Of a stretch of 41,623 bases of DNA, positions 20,597-27,415 are shown piece after piece. Origin of the DNA: an uncultured Desulfobacteraceae bacterium. GTDB lineage: Bacteria; Desulfobacterota; Desulfobacteria; Desulfobacterales; UBA2174. Each line of letters opens with the position of its first letter. Within the stretch, counting starts at the first letter, position 1. Both the position numbers and the translations under genes were made by a program. A model generated the notes under the pieces. The model saw only the letters and a program-made list of their open reading frames with translations. It was not told where the DNA came from and did no database searches. The stretch lies in contig CALJLV010000204.1 of the NCBI GenBank assembly GCA_937982505.1, forward strand, positions 1 through 41,623, written 5' to 3'.

Positions 20597-21226
20597 TCAG
20601 GCGGCGGATGAGGCCATTTTGACGGCCAGCGCCGCCTCAAGCTGACCCAAGGCGTCGGTCTCGCGCACATCGATCACCACGGGGTCGCAAATCCCGAGCA
20701 GATGGATGATCCGCTCCAGGCTGTCCAACTGCACGATCAGGATGAACACCGGGGCGGTTCGGGCCAGCAGGACCTTGACCGAGGGTGTCCATCCGCCGCC
20801 GCCGGCCTCCAGTCGGCCCAGCTCGTCCACCACCACCAGATCGGCCCCGTGACAACGCCCCGGATCCAGGGCCGCACGGCCGGCCTGCAGGCCGGCCTCG
20901 AAAAAATCGAACATCATCCCGTGCCGCGGATGGGGTTCGCGCCGGCGCCGCGCCAGAGGGGTGCGAGACCCGTCCGCCAGGTTCACCAGATCGAATCCAG
21001 ACCGCAGCTTGTCCTGCCATAATCCCTTGGCCAAAATCCCGGCGATGCGCAGGCGTTTGCCGCGCAGAGATGCCAGGAGGGCTTCCACCAGAGAGGTCTT
21101 GCCGCTGTGCCGCGGGCCGCTGACCAGGATGACGCGATGGGCTGTCCTGCGCACCTCCTGCTGGAGGTCATTGCCCGTCTTGAGGCCAAACACATCCGCT
21201 TCTGGCGACCGCGCCAAGGGATCCAT
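20597..21226 (-). CDS. THEP1-like nucleoside-triphosphatase
   Basis: A 209-aa P-loop protein. Walker A is GPRHSGKTS (37-45) and Walker B is VVVDELG (131-137), which in THEP1 reads 'VDEIG'. The segment RSGFDLVNLADGSRTPLARR closely follows the THEP1 pattern 'GFdivdlatGergpLA'. THEP1-type NTPases hydrolyse nucleoside triphosphates with little specificity and their role is unclear; related proteins are coded near molybdenum cofactor or lipid genes in some anaerobes. First gene of a minus-strand unit, 28 bp before the MaoC-like gene. The start is uncertain: ATG at 21226 has only a distant AAGGA; ATG at 21283 is an alternative. Confidence 0.72.
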   Translation of the reverse strand: MDPLARSPEADVFGLKTGNDLQQEVRRTAHRVILVSGPRHSGKTSLVEALLASLRGKRLRIAGILAKGLWQDKLRSGFDLVNLADGSRTPLARRRREPHPRHGMMFDFFEAGLQAGRAALDPGRCHGADLVVVDELGRLEAGGGGWTPSVKVLLARTAPVFILIVQLDSLERIIHLLGICDPVVIDVRETDALGQLEAALAVKMASSAA

Positions 21227-21280
21227 GCCGTAAATTTTCCTTGTGAAGTATCGAACCCGGGCAGCGCCAGGCGCAACCCC

Positions 21281-21309
21281 CATTTATCCAAAATCGCCGA
21301 CAATGGCAA
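21281..21309 (-). promoter_or_regulatory. Possible promoter of the NTPase-MaoC-ligase unit
   Basis: On the minus strand TTGCCA (21309-21304, 5 of 6) is followed after 17 nt by TAAATG (21286-21281, 3 of 6), about 55 nt before the chosen NTPase start. If real, it excludes the longer NTPase start at 21283. Confidence 0.3.
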
Positions 21310-21423
21310 TGGCGTGAAATGATCCGTCGATGCACGGTGCTCTGAGCGATCTTTTCTCCCAAGGACGTGAAGACCCCGCGCTTTCCGGTGCGAGGGGAAC
21401 GGTGCCTGTCACGCCCGGGCGGC

Positions 21424-21452
21424 TTGACATCCGCCGCTGCCTTCGTTAGGAT
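21424..21452 (+). promoter_or_regulatory. Promoter of the DtxR-family regulator
   Basis: TTGACA (21424-21429), a 17-nt spacer and TAGGAT (21447-21452, 4 of 6 matches), about 40 bp before the regulator start codon. Confidence 0.6.
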
Positions 21453-21492
21453 CGCCTACCGGTGATAGTGAACCCGAACCCGGGAGGACGCC

Positions 21493-22068
21493 ATGGGACC
21501 GGCCAAGGACACCTCGCAAAAGCAATTGACCTCCGTGATGGAGGACTACCTCGAGGCGATTTTCGACCTGGACAAGGAACAGAAGGTCGTGCGTGTCAAG
21601 GATATCGCCCGGCGCATGGGGGTCAAGATGCCCACGGTCACCAGCATGCTCAAGAGCCTCGACGACCGGGGACTGGTCAAGTACCGCAAGTACGAGTACG
21701 TGGATCTGACCGCCGGCGGCAAGCGGGTCGGCAAAGAGATGCGCCGCCGGCACGGGTTGCTGTCCAGTTTCCTGACCGATGTACTCCATATCGATGCGGC
21801 CACGGCCGATGAGGAGGCCTGCCACATGGAGCACAGCTTGAGCCTGGAGACCCTTGCACGGCTGACCGACTTCATGGATTTTGTCCGCAACTGCCCGCGA
21901 ACCGGCGAAAACTGGCTGGAGCGCTTCGACGCCTACCGCCGCCACGGCGGGCCACCGGACGACTGCCCGGAGCGCTCGGCCCTGTTTTCGGATACCCTGC
22001 AGAAGCGGGCGGACTCAGGCGACCGGCTCGACTGCGGCGTCGGCACCGCCTGCCCGCAGAAGGCATAG
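21493..22068 (+). CDS. DtxR-family metal-dependent transcriptional repressor
   Basis: A 191-aa protein with an N-terminal winged helix (residues 14-75: MEDYLEAIFDLDKEQKVVRV...DIARRMGVKMPTVTSMLKSL...GLVKY), followed by the helical metal-binding/dimer region with RRRHGLLSSFL and DEEACHMEHSLS, where DtxR/MntR/IdeR bind Fe(II) or Mn(II) through Glu, Cys or Met and His. No C-terminal SH3 domain is evident; instead there is a tail ending CGVGTACPQKA. It stands just upstream of the feo operon, and a perfect inverted repeat lies in the feo promoter, so it is probably the ferrous-iron sensor controlling feo (inference). RBS GGGAGGA before the ATG. Confidence 0.88.
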   Translation: MGPAKDTSQKQLTSVMEDYLEAIFDLDKEQKVVRVKDIARRMGVKMPTVTSMLKSLDDRGLVKYRKYEYVDLTAGGKRVGKEMRRRHGLLSSFLTDVLHIDAATADEEACHMEHSLSLETLARLTDFMDFVRNCPRTGENWLERFDAYRRHGGPPDDCPERSALFSDTLQKRADSGDRLDCGVGTACPQKA

Positions 22069-22152
22069 GCCACCAGAGGGGGGGGCGGTTTTCCCTCGTG
22101 CGATAGGGTCGACCGCCAGGCTGTGCCTAGCGGCTCTTTTTTGGCAATTTGA

Positions 22153-22183
22153 GATAGAAATGACTAACAATAGTCTAAATTCA
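22153..22183. promoter_or_regulatory. Putative second operator of the DtxR-type regulator
   Basis: An AT-rich island in GC-rich surroundings containing GACTA-acaa-TAGTC (22162-22175). Its reverse strand reads TAGACTATTGTTAG (22177-22164), close to TAGACTATCTTTGA in the feo operator (22733-22746): the first eight bases are identical. It overlaps the start of the hypothetical gene at 22160. Confidence 0.4.
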
Positions 22184-22600
22184 AAACTCACGCCGCCATG
22201 CCGCCCCCGGCATGCGCGTCGACGCTTGCAATGCGGCGGCCTCCACTCGTCGCTCCATACCGCCACCCTGGAGACGGGCGAAGGGGTTGCATCCGGGCCG
22301 TGGGAGAACGCCGCCGATCGCGGCGACCTGCTCGGCGCCGTCGACGAGAGCGCCGGCCGGCTCCAGCGCCAGATCGAACAACACCGCGCGCTGGTGGCCG
22401 CGGCCTTGCGGGACTGCTTGGATGCGGACAGCCTGGAGATCGTTCTGGCCGGCTGTCCGCGGCGTTCCCGGGAGCACCGCTACCGGACCGCGATCCAGCA
22501 GGCCATCGACGTCCTGGAGGCCAGCCGGCGCGCCTTCAAGTCCAAACAGCTCGAGGCGCTGCGCAAGCACCTGACCCAGGTGCTCATGGATACCGGGTAG
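22160..22600 (+). CDS. Hypothetical protein, helical C-terminal half
   Basis: A 146-aa frame whose C-terminal ~90 residues (from LLGAVDESAGRLQRQIEQHR to KHLTQVLMDTG) look like a real helical/coiled-coil protein, rich in Arg, Glu, Gln and Ala. No family is recognised. The first ~45 residues are irregular and Cys/Arg-rich, and the ATG at 22160 lies in the AT-rich operator-like island with no good ribosome site, so the true start may be downstream. It lies between the DtxR-type regulator and the feo operon and may be iron-regulated; this is inference from position. Confidence 0.45.
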   Translation: MTNNSLNSKLTPPCRPRHARRRLQCGGLHSSLHTATLETGEGVASGPWENAADRGDLLGAVDESAGRLQRQIEQHRALVAAALRDCLDADSLEIVLAGCPRRSREHRYRTAIQQAIDVLEASRRAFKSKQLEALRKHLTQVLMDTG

Positions 22601-22683
22601 GCGACCGCAATCGCCGCGGGTGAAATTTCCCTGAGCCCCGGCGATGGGGGACGCGGCGTCGCGGAGAAAACGGAAAATAGGGC

Positions 22684-22712
22684 TTGACAAAAGGAATGGC
22701 GCATGGAATAGC
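22684..22712 (+). promoter_or_regulatory. Putative feo promoter
   Basis: TTGACA (22684-22689) with AATAGC (22707-22712, 3 of 6) after 17 nt. The -10 is weak, but the strong -35 and the operator just downstream support it. Confidence 0.45.
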
Positions 22713-22721
22713 AACCCCTCA

Positions 22722-22745
22722 CAAAGATAGAATAGACTATCTTTG
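22722..22745. promoter_or_regulatory. Operator: perfect inverted repeat in the feo promoter region
   Basis: CAAAGATAG (22722-22730), a 6-nt spacer, and CTATCTTTG (22737-22745) are exact inverse complements. Located just past the predicted transcription start of the feo operon, where a DtxR-family repressor would block transcription when iron is plentiful. Confidence 0.65.
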
Positions 22746-22762
22746 AAATGATCGTCTTACGG

Positions 22763-22840
22763 CCTTCGGCAGTCCCTGGCGCGAAGGAAGTGAAGGCGTA
22801 GCCCGATGCCAACGCGGCGCATGGGGATACGCCTTTTTTT
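22763..22840 (+). promoter_or_regulatory. Structured feo leader with terminator-like hairpin
   Basis: Stem-loop 1 has arms CCTTCG (22763-22768) and CGAAGG (22782-22787). Stem-loop 2 has arms AAGGCGTA (22793-22800) and TACGCCTT (22828-22835), with inner pairing ccc/ggg and atgc/gcat, and runs into seven Ts (22834-22840). The second has the form of an intrinsic terminator placed about 60 nt before feoA. No known riboswitch class could be matched by eye. Confidence 0.5.
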
Positions 22841-22898
22841 GTGGGTGGGTCGCGTCAACGAAAACCAGTGTTCAGATGAACCCCTTACGGGAGGCGCA

Positions 22899-23240
22899 AT
22901 GGAAGATGTAACCCTGACAAGTTGGCCCTGGACAGGACGATGGCGGGGGGGCCGCAGCGGGCCGATCCCCTTGACCAAGGAACCGGCAACCGACACGGGC
23001 AGTTTCGCGTTGCGTCTGGCACAGGAAGGCGAAAGGGTCCGGATCGTTTCGGTCAACGGTGGAAAAGGCGTTCATGAGCGGCTGGCCGGCTTTGGCCTGC
23101 GCGTCGGCGCCGAAGTGCAGGTCCTGCACAACGCCATGAACGGCAAATTGTTGCTCGGCCACCAGGGCACGCGCCTCTATCTGGGCGGCGGCATGGCCCA
23201 AAAGATCCAGGTGGCCGTCATGGAAGGAGGAACCCGATGA
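22899..23240 (+). CDS. FeoA-domain protein 1
   Basis: A 113-aa protein with a C-terminal SH3-like FeoA domain (residues 35-110: LRLAQEGERVRIVSVNGGKGVHERLAGFGLRVGAEVQVL...LGGGMAQKIQV) and a 34-residue N-terminal extension. FeoA is a small cytoplasmic partner of the ferrous-iron transporter FeoB. The start at 22899 has GGGAGG seven bases upstream; the frame is open from 22806 but that part overlaps the leader hairpin. The 3' end overlaps the second feoA by ATGA. Confidence 0.85.
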   Translation: MEDVTLTSWPWTGRWRGGRSGPIPLTKEPATDTGSFALRLAQEGERVRIVSVNGGKGVHERLAGFGLRVGAEVQVLHNAMNGKLLLGHQGTRLYLGGGMAQKIQVAVMEGGTR

Positions 23241-23479
23241 GCGCCACATTGCAGGACATGGCGGTGGGCGAAGCCGGCAAGGTGGCCGGGTACGTCAAAG
23301 GCACGGCCGCCTATCGAGAAAAACTGCTGGCCATGGGTCTGACCCGGGGCACGTCCTTCACCGTGGCGCGGATCGCCCCCCTGGGAGACCCGGTGGAGAT
23401 TCGGGTGCGCGGATTCTCCCTTTCTCTGAGAAGAGACGAGGCGCGCGCGCTTCTTGTGGAAAGGGGGACGCCATCATGA
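23237..23479 (+). CDS. feoA: FeoA-domain protein 2
   Basis: An 80-aa stand-alone FeoA protein, the normal length for the family (LQDMAVGEAGKVAGYVKG...LLAMGLTRGTSFTVARIAPLGDPVEIRVRGFSLSLRRDEA). It shares the typical 'LlaMGltpGt' core. Overlaps feoA1 at its start and feoB at its end by 4 bp each, which points to translational coupling. Confidence 0.92.
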   Translation: MSATLQDMAVGEAGKVAGYVKGTAAYREKLLAMGLTRGTSFTVARIAPLGDPVEIRVRGFSLSLRRDEARALLVERGTPS

Positions 23480-25809
23480 GCGACCATGTGATCGGGGTCG
23501 TCGGAAACCCCAATTGCGGCAAGACGACCCTCTTCAACGCCTTGACCGGAACCAGGCAGCGGGTGGGCAACTGGCCCGGCGTCACCGTGGATCGCAAGTC
23601 CGGCGAGTATGCCCATGGAGGGAAAAAGATCGCGGTGGTGGATCTTCCCGGCATCTATTCATTATCTGCGGCTTCGCTGGATGAAGCGGTGGCCCGCGAT
23701 TACATCCTGTCGGGCGAGGCGGATCTGTTCGTCAACATCATCGACGCCGCCAATATCGAGCGCAACCTCTATCTGACCGTCCAGCTTCTGGAAATGCAGG
23801 TGCCCATGGTGGTGGCGATGAACATGATGGACATGGCCCAAGAGCGGCGGATCGAGATCGACATCCCGCTGCTCGGCCGCCGCCTGGGCTGTCCGGTGGT
23901 GCCCCTGGTGGCCGCCAGGGGAAAAGGCATCCATGAACTAAAAGAGCACGTCAACCGCTGCGCCCAGGCCAAATCGGTTTCCACCCTCGGCGTGCGGTAC
24001 CCCGCGCAAATCCAGGAGGCGGTGGAGGCGCTGGTGCCCCTGGTGGCGGATGCGGCCCTGGGCCGGAAGATGAACCCAGGTTACGCGGCGGTCAAATTGT
24101 TGGAAGGCGATCCATGGATCGCCTCTTTGGCAAGCCGGGAGGCGCTGAACGCGCGCGCGGTGCACCAGGAGAAAATAGAGGCCACGCTGGAAGAAGAGAT
24201 CGACATCCTGCTGGCCGACAGCCGCTACGGCCTGATCCACGGGTTGACCCGGGAGGCGGTCAAAAAAGGCAACCGCGCCGGCAAGACCCTGTCGGACCGG
24301 ATCGACGCCGTGGTGCTCAATCGGGCCCTGGGGATTCCCCTCTTTCTGGCGGCCATGTACCTCATGTTCCTGGTGACAATCCATATCGGCGGCGCGTTCA
24401 TCGATTTTTTCGATATTTTCGCCGGCACCCTCTTCGTGAACGGCTTTGGCGCGCTGTTGGCCGCGGTGGGGGCTCCCACGTGGTTGACGGCGCTGCTGGC
24501 CGGCGGTGTGGGCGGCGCCATCCAGACCATCGCCACCTTTATTCCTCCCATTGGGTTTATGTTTGTGTGCCTCTGTTTTCTGGAAGACTCCGGCTACATG
24601 GCCCGGGCCGCCTTCGTCATGGACCGCTTCATGCGCCTGGTGGGGCTCCCGGGCAAATCCTTTGTCCCGATGCTGGTGGGATTCGGGTGCAATGTTCCGG
24701 CCATCATGGCCACCCGAACCCTGGAAAACCAGCGCGATCGCGTTTTGACCATCATGATGAACCCGTTCATGTCCTGCGGCGCGCGGTTGCCGGTCTATGC
24801 CCTGTTTGCCGCGGCGTTCTTTCCCGCGGGAGGCCAGAACCTGGTTTTCGGACTGTATCTGACCGGCATCGGCTTCGCGGTGATAACCGGGCTGGTTCTG
24901 AAAAGCACCCTGCTCAAGGGGGAGATCACCCCGTTTGTGATGGAGCTTCCGCCCTATCACCTGCCGACGCTTAAAGGAGTGGTCCTGCGTGCCTGGGACC
25001 GCCTCAAGTCCTTTGTTTTCAGAGCCGGCAGGGTCATCATCCCGGTGGTGGTGGTCTTGAGTTTTCTCAATTCCATGGGGACCGACGGCTCCTTTGGCAA
25101 CGAGAACAGCGACAAGTCCGCCCTGAGCGCCATCGGCCGATCGATCACGCCGCTGTTCGCCCCCATGGGGCTTACCCCGGACAACTGGCCGGCCACCGTC
25201 GGCATCTTTACCGGCATCTTCGCCAAGGAGGCGGTGGTGGGGACCCTGGACGCCTTGTACACCCGCATCGGCGCGGACGCGACGGCCGAGGCCGATGCCG
25301 GGCAAGACGAGGGGTTCGATTTCTGGGCCGGTATCGGAGAAGCCCTGGCCAGCATACCGGAAAACCTGGCGGGGGTGGCCGACTCTCTGCTGGATCCGCT
25401 GGGAATTTCCTTAGAAAAGGTGAGCACGCTGGAGAGCGCGGCCGAGGAACGGGAGGTGGCCGTGGACACCTTCGGGGCCATGGTAAGCTTGTTTGACGGC
25501 AGGGCGGGGGCGTTGGCCTACCTGCTCTTCATCCTGCTCTACTTTCCCTGCGTGGCGGCCATCGCCGCCGTCTATCGCGAAACCAACCTGCGCTGGACAG
25601 CCTTCGTCGGCGCCTGGACCACGGGTTTGGCGTATATGGCCGCCGTCCTGTTCTACCAGGCGGCCACCATCGGTCGCCACCCGGTATCCTCCATGATGTG
25701 GATCGCGGCACTGGGCGCGCTCTTCCTGGGGGTGGTGGGGATCCTGCGGCAGCTGGGCGGCAAGGAAAACGGCGCCGGGGCAGGCCTGCCGGACGGCGCA
25801 GCGGCTTGA
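23476..25809 (+). CDS. feoB: Ferrous iron transport protein B
   Basis: A 777-aa inner-membrane Fe(II) transporter. The N-terminal GTPase domain has G1 GNPNCGKT (10-17), G2 within GVTVDRKSG (35-43), G3 DLPG (56-59) and G4 NMMD (116-119); a helical GDI-like domain follows (about residues 170-260). The membrane part holds two inverted Gate repeats, the first around GYMARAAFVMDRFMRLVGLPG...VGFGCNVPAI and the second around the IFAKEAVVGTL segment. Length and motifs are complete. It is the core of feoA-feoA-feoB-feoC, controlled by the leader and operator upstream. Confidence 0.97.
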   Translation: MSDHVIGVVGNPNCGKTTLFNALTGTRQRVGNWPGVTVDRKSGEYAHGGKKIAVVDLPGIYSLSAASLDEAVARDYILSGEADLFVNIIDAANIERNLYLTVQLLEMQVPMVVAMNMMDMAQERRIEIDIPLLGRRLGCPVVPLVAARGKGIHELKEHVNRCAQAKSVSTLGVRYPAQIQEAVEALVPLVADAALGRKMNPGYAAVKLLEGDPWIASLASREALNARAVHQEKIEATLEEEIDILLADSRYGLIHGLTREAVKKGNRAGKTLSDRIDAVVLNRALGIPLFLAAMYLMFLVTIHIGGAFIDFFDIFAGTLFVNGFGALLAAVGAPTWLTALLAGGVGGAIQTIATFIPPIGFMFVCLCFLEDSGYMARAAFVMDRFMRLVGLPGKSFVPMLVGFGCNVPAIMATRTLENQRDRVLTIMMNPFMSCGARLPVYALFAAAFFPAGGQNLVFGLYLTGIGFAVITGLVLKSTLLKGEITPFVMELPPYHLPTLKGVVLRAWDRLKSFVFRAGRVIIPVVVVLSFLNSMGTDGSFGNENSDKSALSAIGRSITPLFAPMGLTPDNWPATVGIFTGIFAKEAVVGTLDALYTRIGADATAEADAGQDEGFDFWAGIGEALASIPENLAGVADSLLDPLGISLEKVSTLESAAEEREVAVDTFGAMVSLFDGRAGALAYLLFILLYFPCVAAIAAVYRETNLRWTAFVGAWTTGLAYMAAVLFYQAATIGRHPVSSMMWIAALGALFLGVVGILRQLGGKENGAGAGLPDGAAA

Positions 25810-25888
25810 GCGCAAACGGGCACCCCCTGAATGCCGCCGCCCGCCCTGAGAAGGCGGCTGGCGCATTCGGCGGGGAAAGGAGAAAGCG

Positions 25889-26113
25889 ATGATTTTGTCT
25901 CACATCAAGCCATACCTGATGCAGCACAGACGCGTCACCCTCGGCGACCTCGCCTATCGTTTCGACACCGAACCGGAAGCCATGAAGGGAATGCTGGATC
26001 AGTGGATTCGAAAAGGCAGGGTGCTCAAACTGGAACAGCGGGCGGTTTGCAGCAAAACGTGCGGCAAATGCGGCCACGGGGTGGCGATGGAAATCTATCA
26101 GTGGATGCCTTGA
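25889..26113 (+). CDS. feoC: FeoC-like transcriptional/assembly regulator
   Basis: A 74-aa protein with a winged-helix fold (VTLGDLAYRFDTEPEAMKGMLDQWIRKGRVLKLEQ) and a Cys cluster CSKTCGKC near the C-terminus, like the four-Cys motif of FeoC that binds an Fe-S cluster or redox-senses oxygen. Only three Cys are in this cluster. FeoC acts on FeoB stability or feo expression. Start at 25889 has AAGGAG before it. A GC-rich hairpin lies between feoB and this gene. Confidence 0.82.
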   Translation: MILSHIKPYLMQHRRVTLGDLAYRFDTEPEAMKGMLDQWIRKGRVLKLEQRAVCSKTCGKCGHGVAMEIYQWMP

Positions 26114-26123
26114 ACCGCTTCCC

Positions 26124-26531
26124 ATGCCCCAGGGCCGGGCGGAATCCCTCCTGGAGCAAGTAAGCACTCAAGACACACCACCCGTGTCTGACGGCATTCG
26201 GCCGCCTGGCGGCGCGGATATCGAGACCGAATATGTGGCCGCCCTCGATCCCTTCGCGCCCGGAGAGCTTTCCTTCGACGGCGGCCGGTCGCTGGAGCCC
26301 AAGGCCTGGAACATCGAGGTGGCCTGCGCGCTCGGCGATCGGCTGGAAGCGGCGCTGCGCTGTGAGGGCAGCGACGACGGCGGCGACTGGATCCCCGAAA
26401 AACAGTACGGCGCGGCGGTGCGCTACGGTATTTTCGCCCATACCACCCTGGCGCTGGAATACCTGCACGGCGAGTTTGAAACCGGCGACGAAAGGGATGC
26501 CGTCGCCGCCCAACTGACCGTGAAATTTTGA
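26124..26531 (+). pseudogene. Truncated LbtU-type siderophore porin (C-terminal fragment)
   Basis: A 135-aa frame in which residues about 31-135 match the C-terminal end of LbtU-family outer-membrane porins: DIETEYVAALDPFAPGELSF, then PKAWNIEVACALGDRLEAAL, then EKQYGAAVRYGIFAHTTLAL and a terminal EYLHGEFETGDERD...LTVKF barrel strand. LbtU proteins are about 400-500 aa with a signal peptide; here there is neither a signal peptide nor room upstream, because feoC ends 10 bp before. LbtU imports iron-siderophore complexes in Legionella. This is most likely a broken gene left beside the feo operon. Confidence 0.75.
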
Positions 26532-26736
26532 CGCTTGTTTAAGCGGAGGCCGATGCCTATGATGCCGTTTTAAGCGACTGGGGCAGATTCTGCCCAAAGG
26601 CCCAACCCCGAGCCGGCCATGAGCGTTCCATTTCACTCTTTTAAAAGGGGCGCCAGATAGTTCTGGCGGGATGACCGGAAGATGGCCGGCAATGGGGCTG
26701 GGGCCTAACCGTTTTCAACACCTCAAGGAGGGCTCG
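26532..26736. other. Short intergenic region
   Basis: 205 bp between the LbtU remnant and the GlsB-like gene. No gene, clear promoter or terminator is seen. Confidence 0.5.
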
Positions 26737-26994
26737 ATGAGCTGGATCATGTCGTTGATCATCGGTGGCATCGTCGGTTGGCTGGCAAGCATCCTCATGA
26801 AAACCAACGCGCAGATGGGCATCATCGCCAACATCGTGGTGGGCGTGGTGGGCTCGATGCTGGGCTCCTGGCTCGCCGGCGTTCTGGGCATCGCTCCGGA
26901 CGGCGGTATTCTCCGTTTCGGCGTGGCCTTGGGCGGTGCCGTCCTGCTGATTTTCATCCTGGGAAGACTCGGCTTTTTCAGCAAGAAGCGTTGA
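26737..26994 (+). CDS. GlsB/YeaQ/YmgE family small membrane protein
   Basis: An 85-aa membrane protein of the transglycosylase-associated/GlsB family. It is made of three short hydrophobic helices with Gly motifs (IIGGIVGWLASILMK, IIANIVVGVVGSMLGSWLAG, and the last near ALGGAVLLIFILGRLGFF). These proteins are induced by envelope or general stress in several bacteria; the molecular role is unknown. ATG 26737 has AAGGAGG six bases upstream; the longer frame from 26671 has none. Confidence 0.88.
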   Translation: MSWIMSLIIGGIVGWLASILMKTNAQMGIIANIVVGVVGSMLGSWLAGVLGIAPDGGILRFGVALGGAVLLIFILGRLGFFSKKR

Positions 26995-27415
26995 CGGGTC
27001 CCCTTTGTTGCCACCCCTGTCCCATTTCGTGCCTCACTGCCGGTTCCCCCCCGCCTCCCACGGCGACCTTCGGGCCAGAAGCAGGTGCTCGGTCACACGA
27101 TCGTGTCTGAGCGACCCGGCGTCCTGACACCGTCTTTTTACAGGCGGAGGGCCTCGACGGCCCCCGAAGGTCGACCGTCCATTCCAGGCCTTCCTTGACT
27201 GTCGGTTTTTGTTTGTTAAGGTTTATAATTTTCTTTCTGGCAGCGAGAAACGATTAAAACGACTTTATAATCCCTTATCATGTTGACATGGTGCGGAAGG
27301 AAGGAATATGGAATTCCCGTTCTCGCGTCCACGGCACGAGATTCGATAACCTGCTTTATTTATGGAATTAAATTTGGTTTGACGCCATCGGCGAAGCAGT
27401 TGCGTGGTTTGATTG
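26995..27415. other. Intergenic region upstream of the TonB/ABC operon
   Basis: About 420 bp without a gene. The right half (27180-27300) is much more AT-rich than its surroundings, which suits a promoter region. A perfect -10 TATAAT occurs at 27224-27229 and again at 27266-27271, but neither has a good -35 at 16-18 bp; TTGACA occurs at 27283-27288 with a poor -10 candidate (atatgg at 27306). No operator palindrome like the feo site was found. Confidence 0.5.

Larger units (their letters stand above)
22601..22898. promoter_or_regulatory. feo regulatory region
   Basis: Almost 300 bp without a gene, packed with control signals: a -35 TTGACA, a perfect 9-bp inverted repeat, a small stem-loop and a terminator-like hairpin followed by seven Ts, all upstream of the first feoA. 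No protein-like frame is visible. Confidence 0.7.

Noticed and set aside
22750..22840. Cobalamin, c-di-GMP, fluoride or molybdenum-cofactor riboswitch in the feo leader
   Set aside because: Key conserved sequences of these classes could not be found by eye; only the hairpins are supported.
27116..27300. A cobalamin riboswitch before the TonB operon
   Set aside because: No B12-box or conserved core was seen, so a corrinoid ligand for the operon is not supported by this route.
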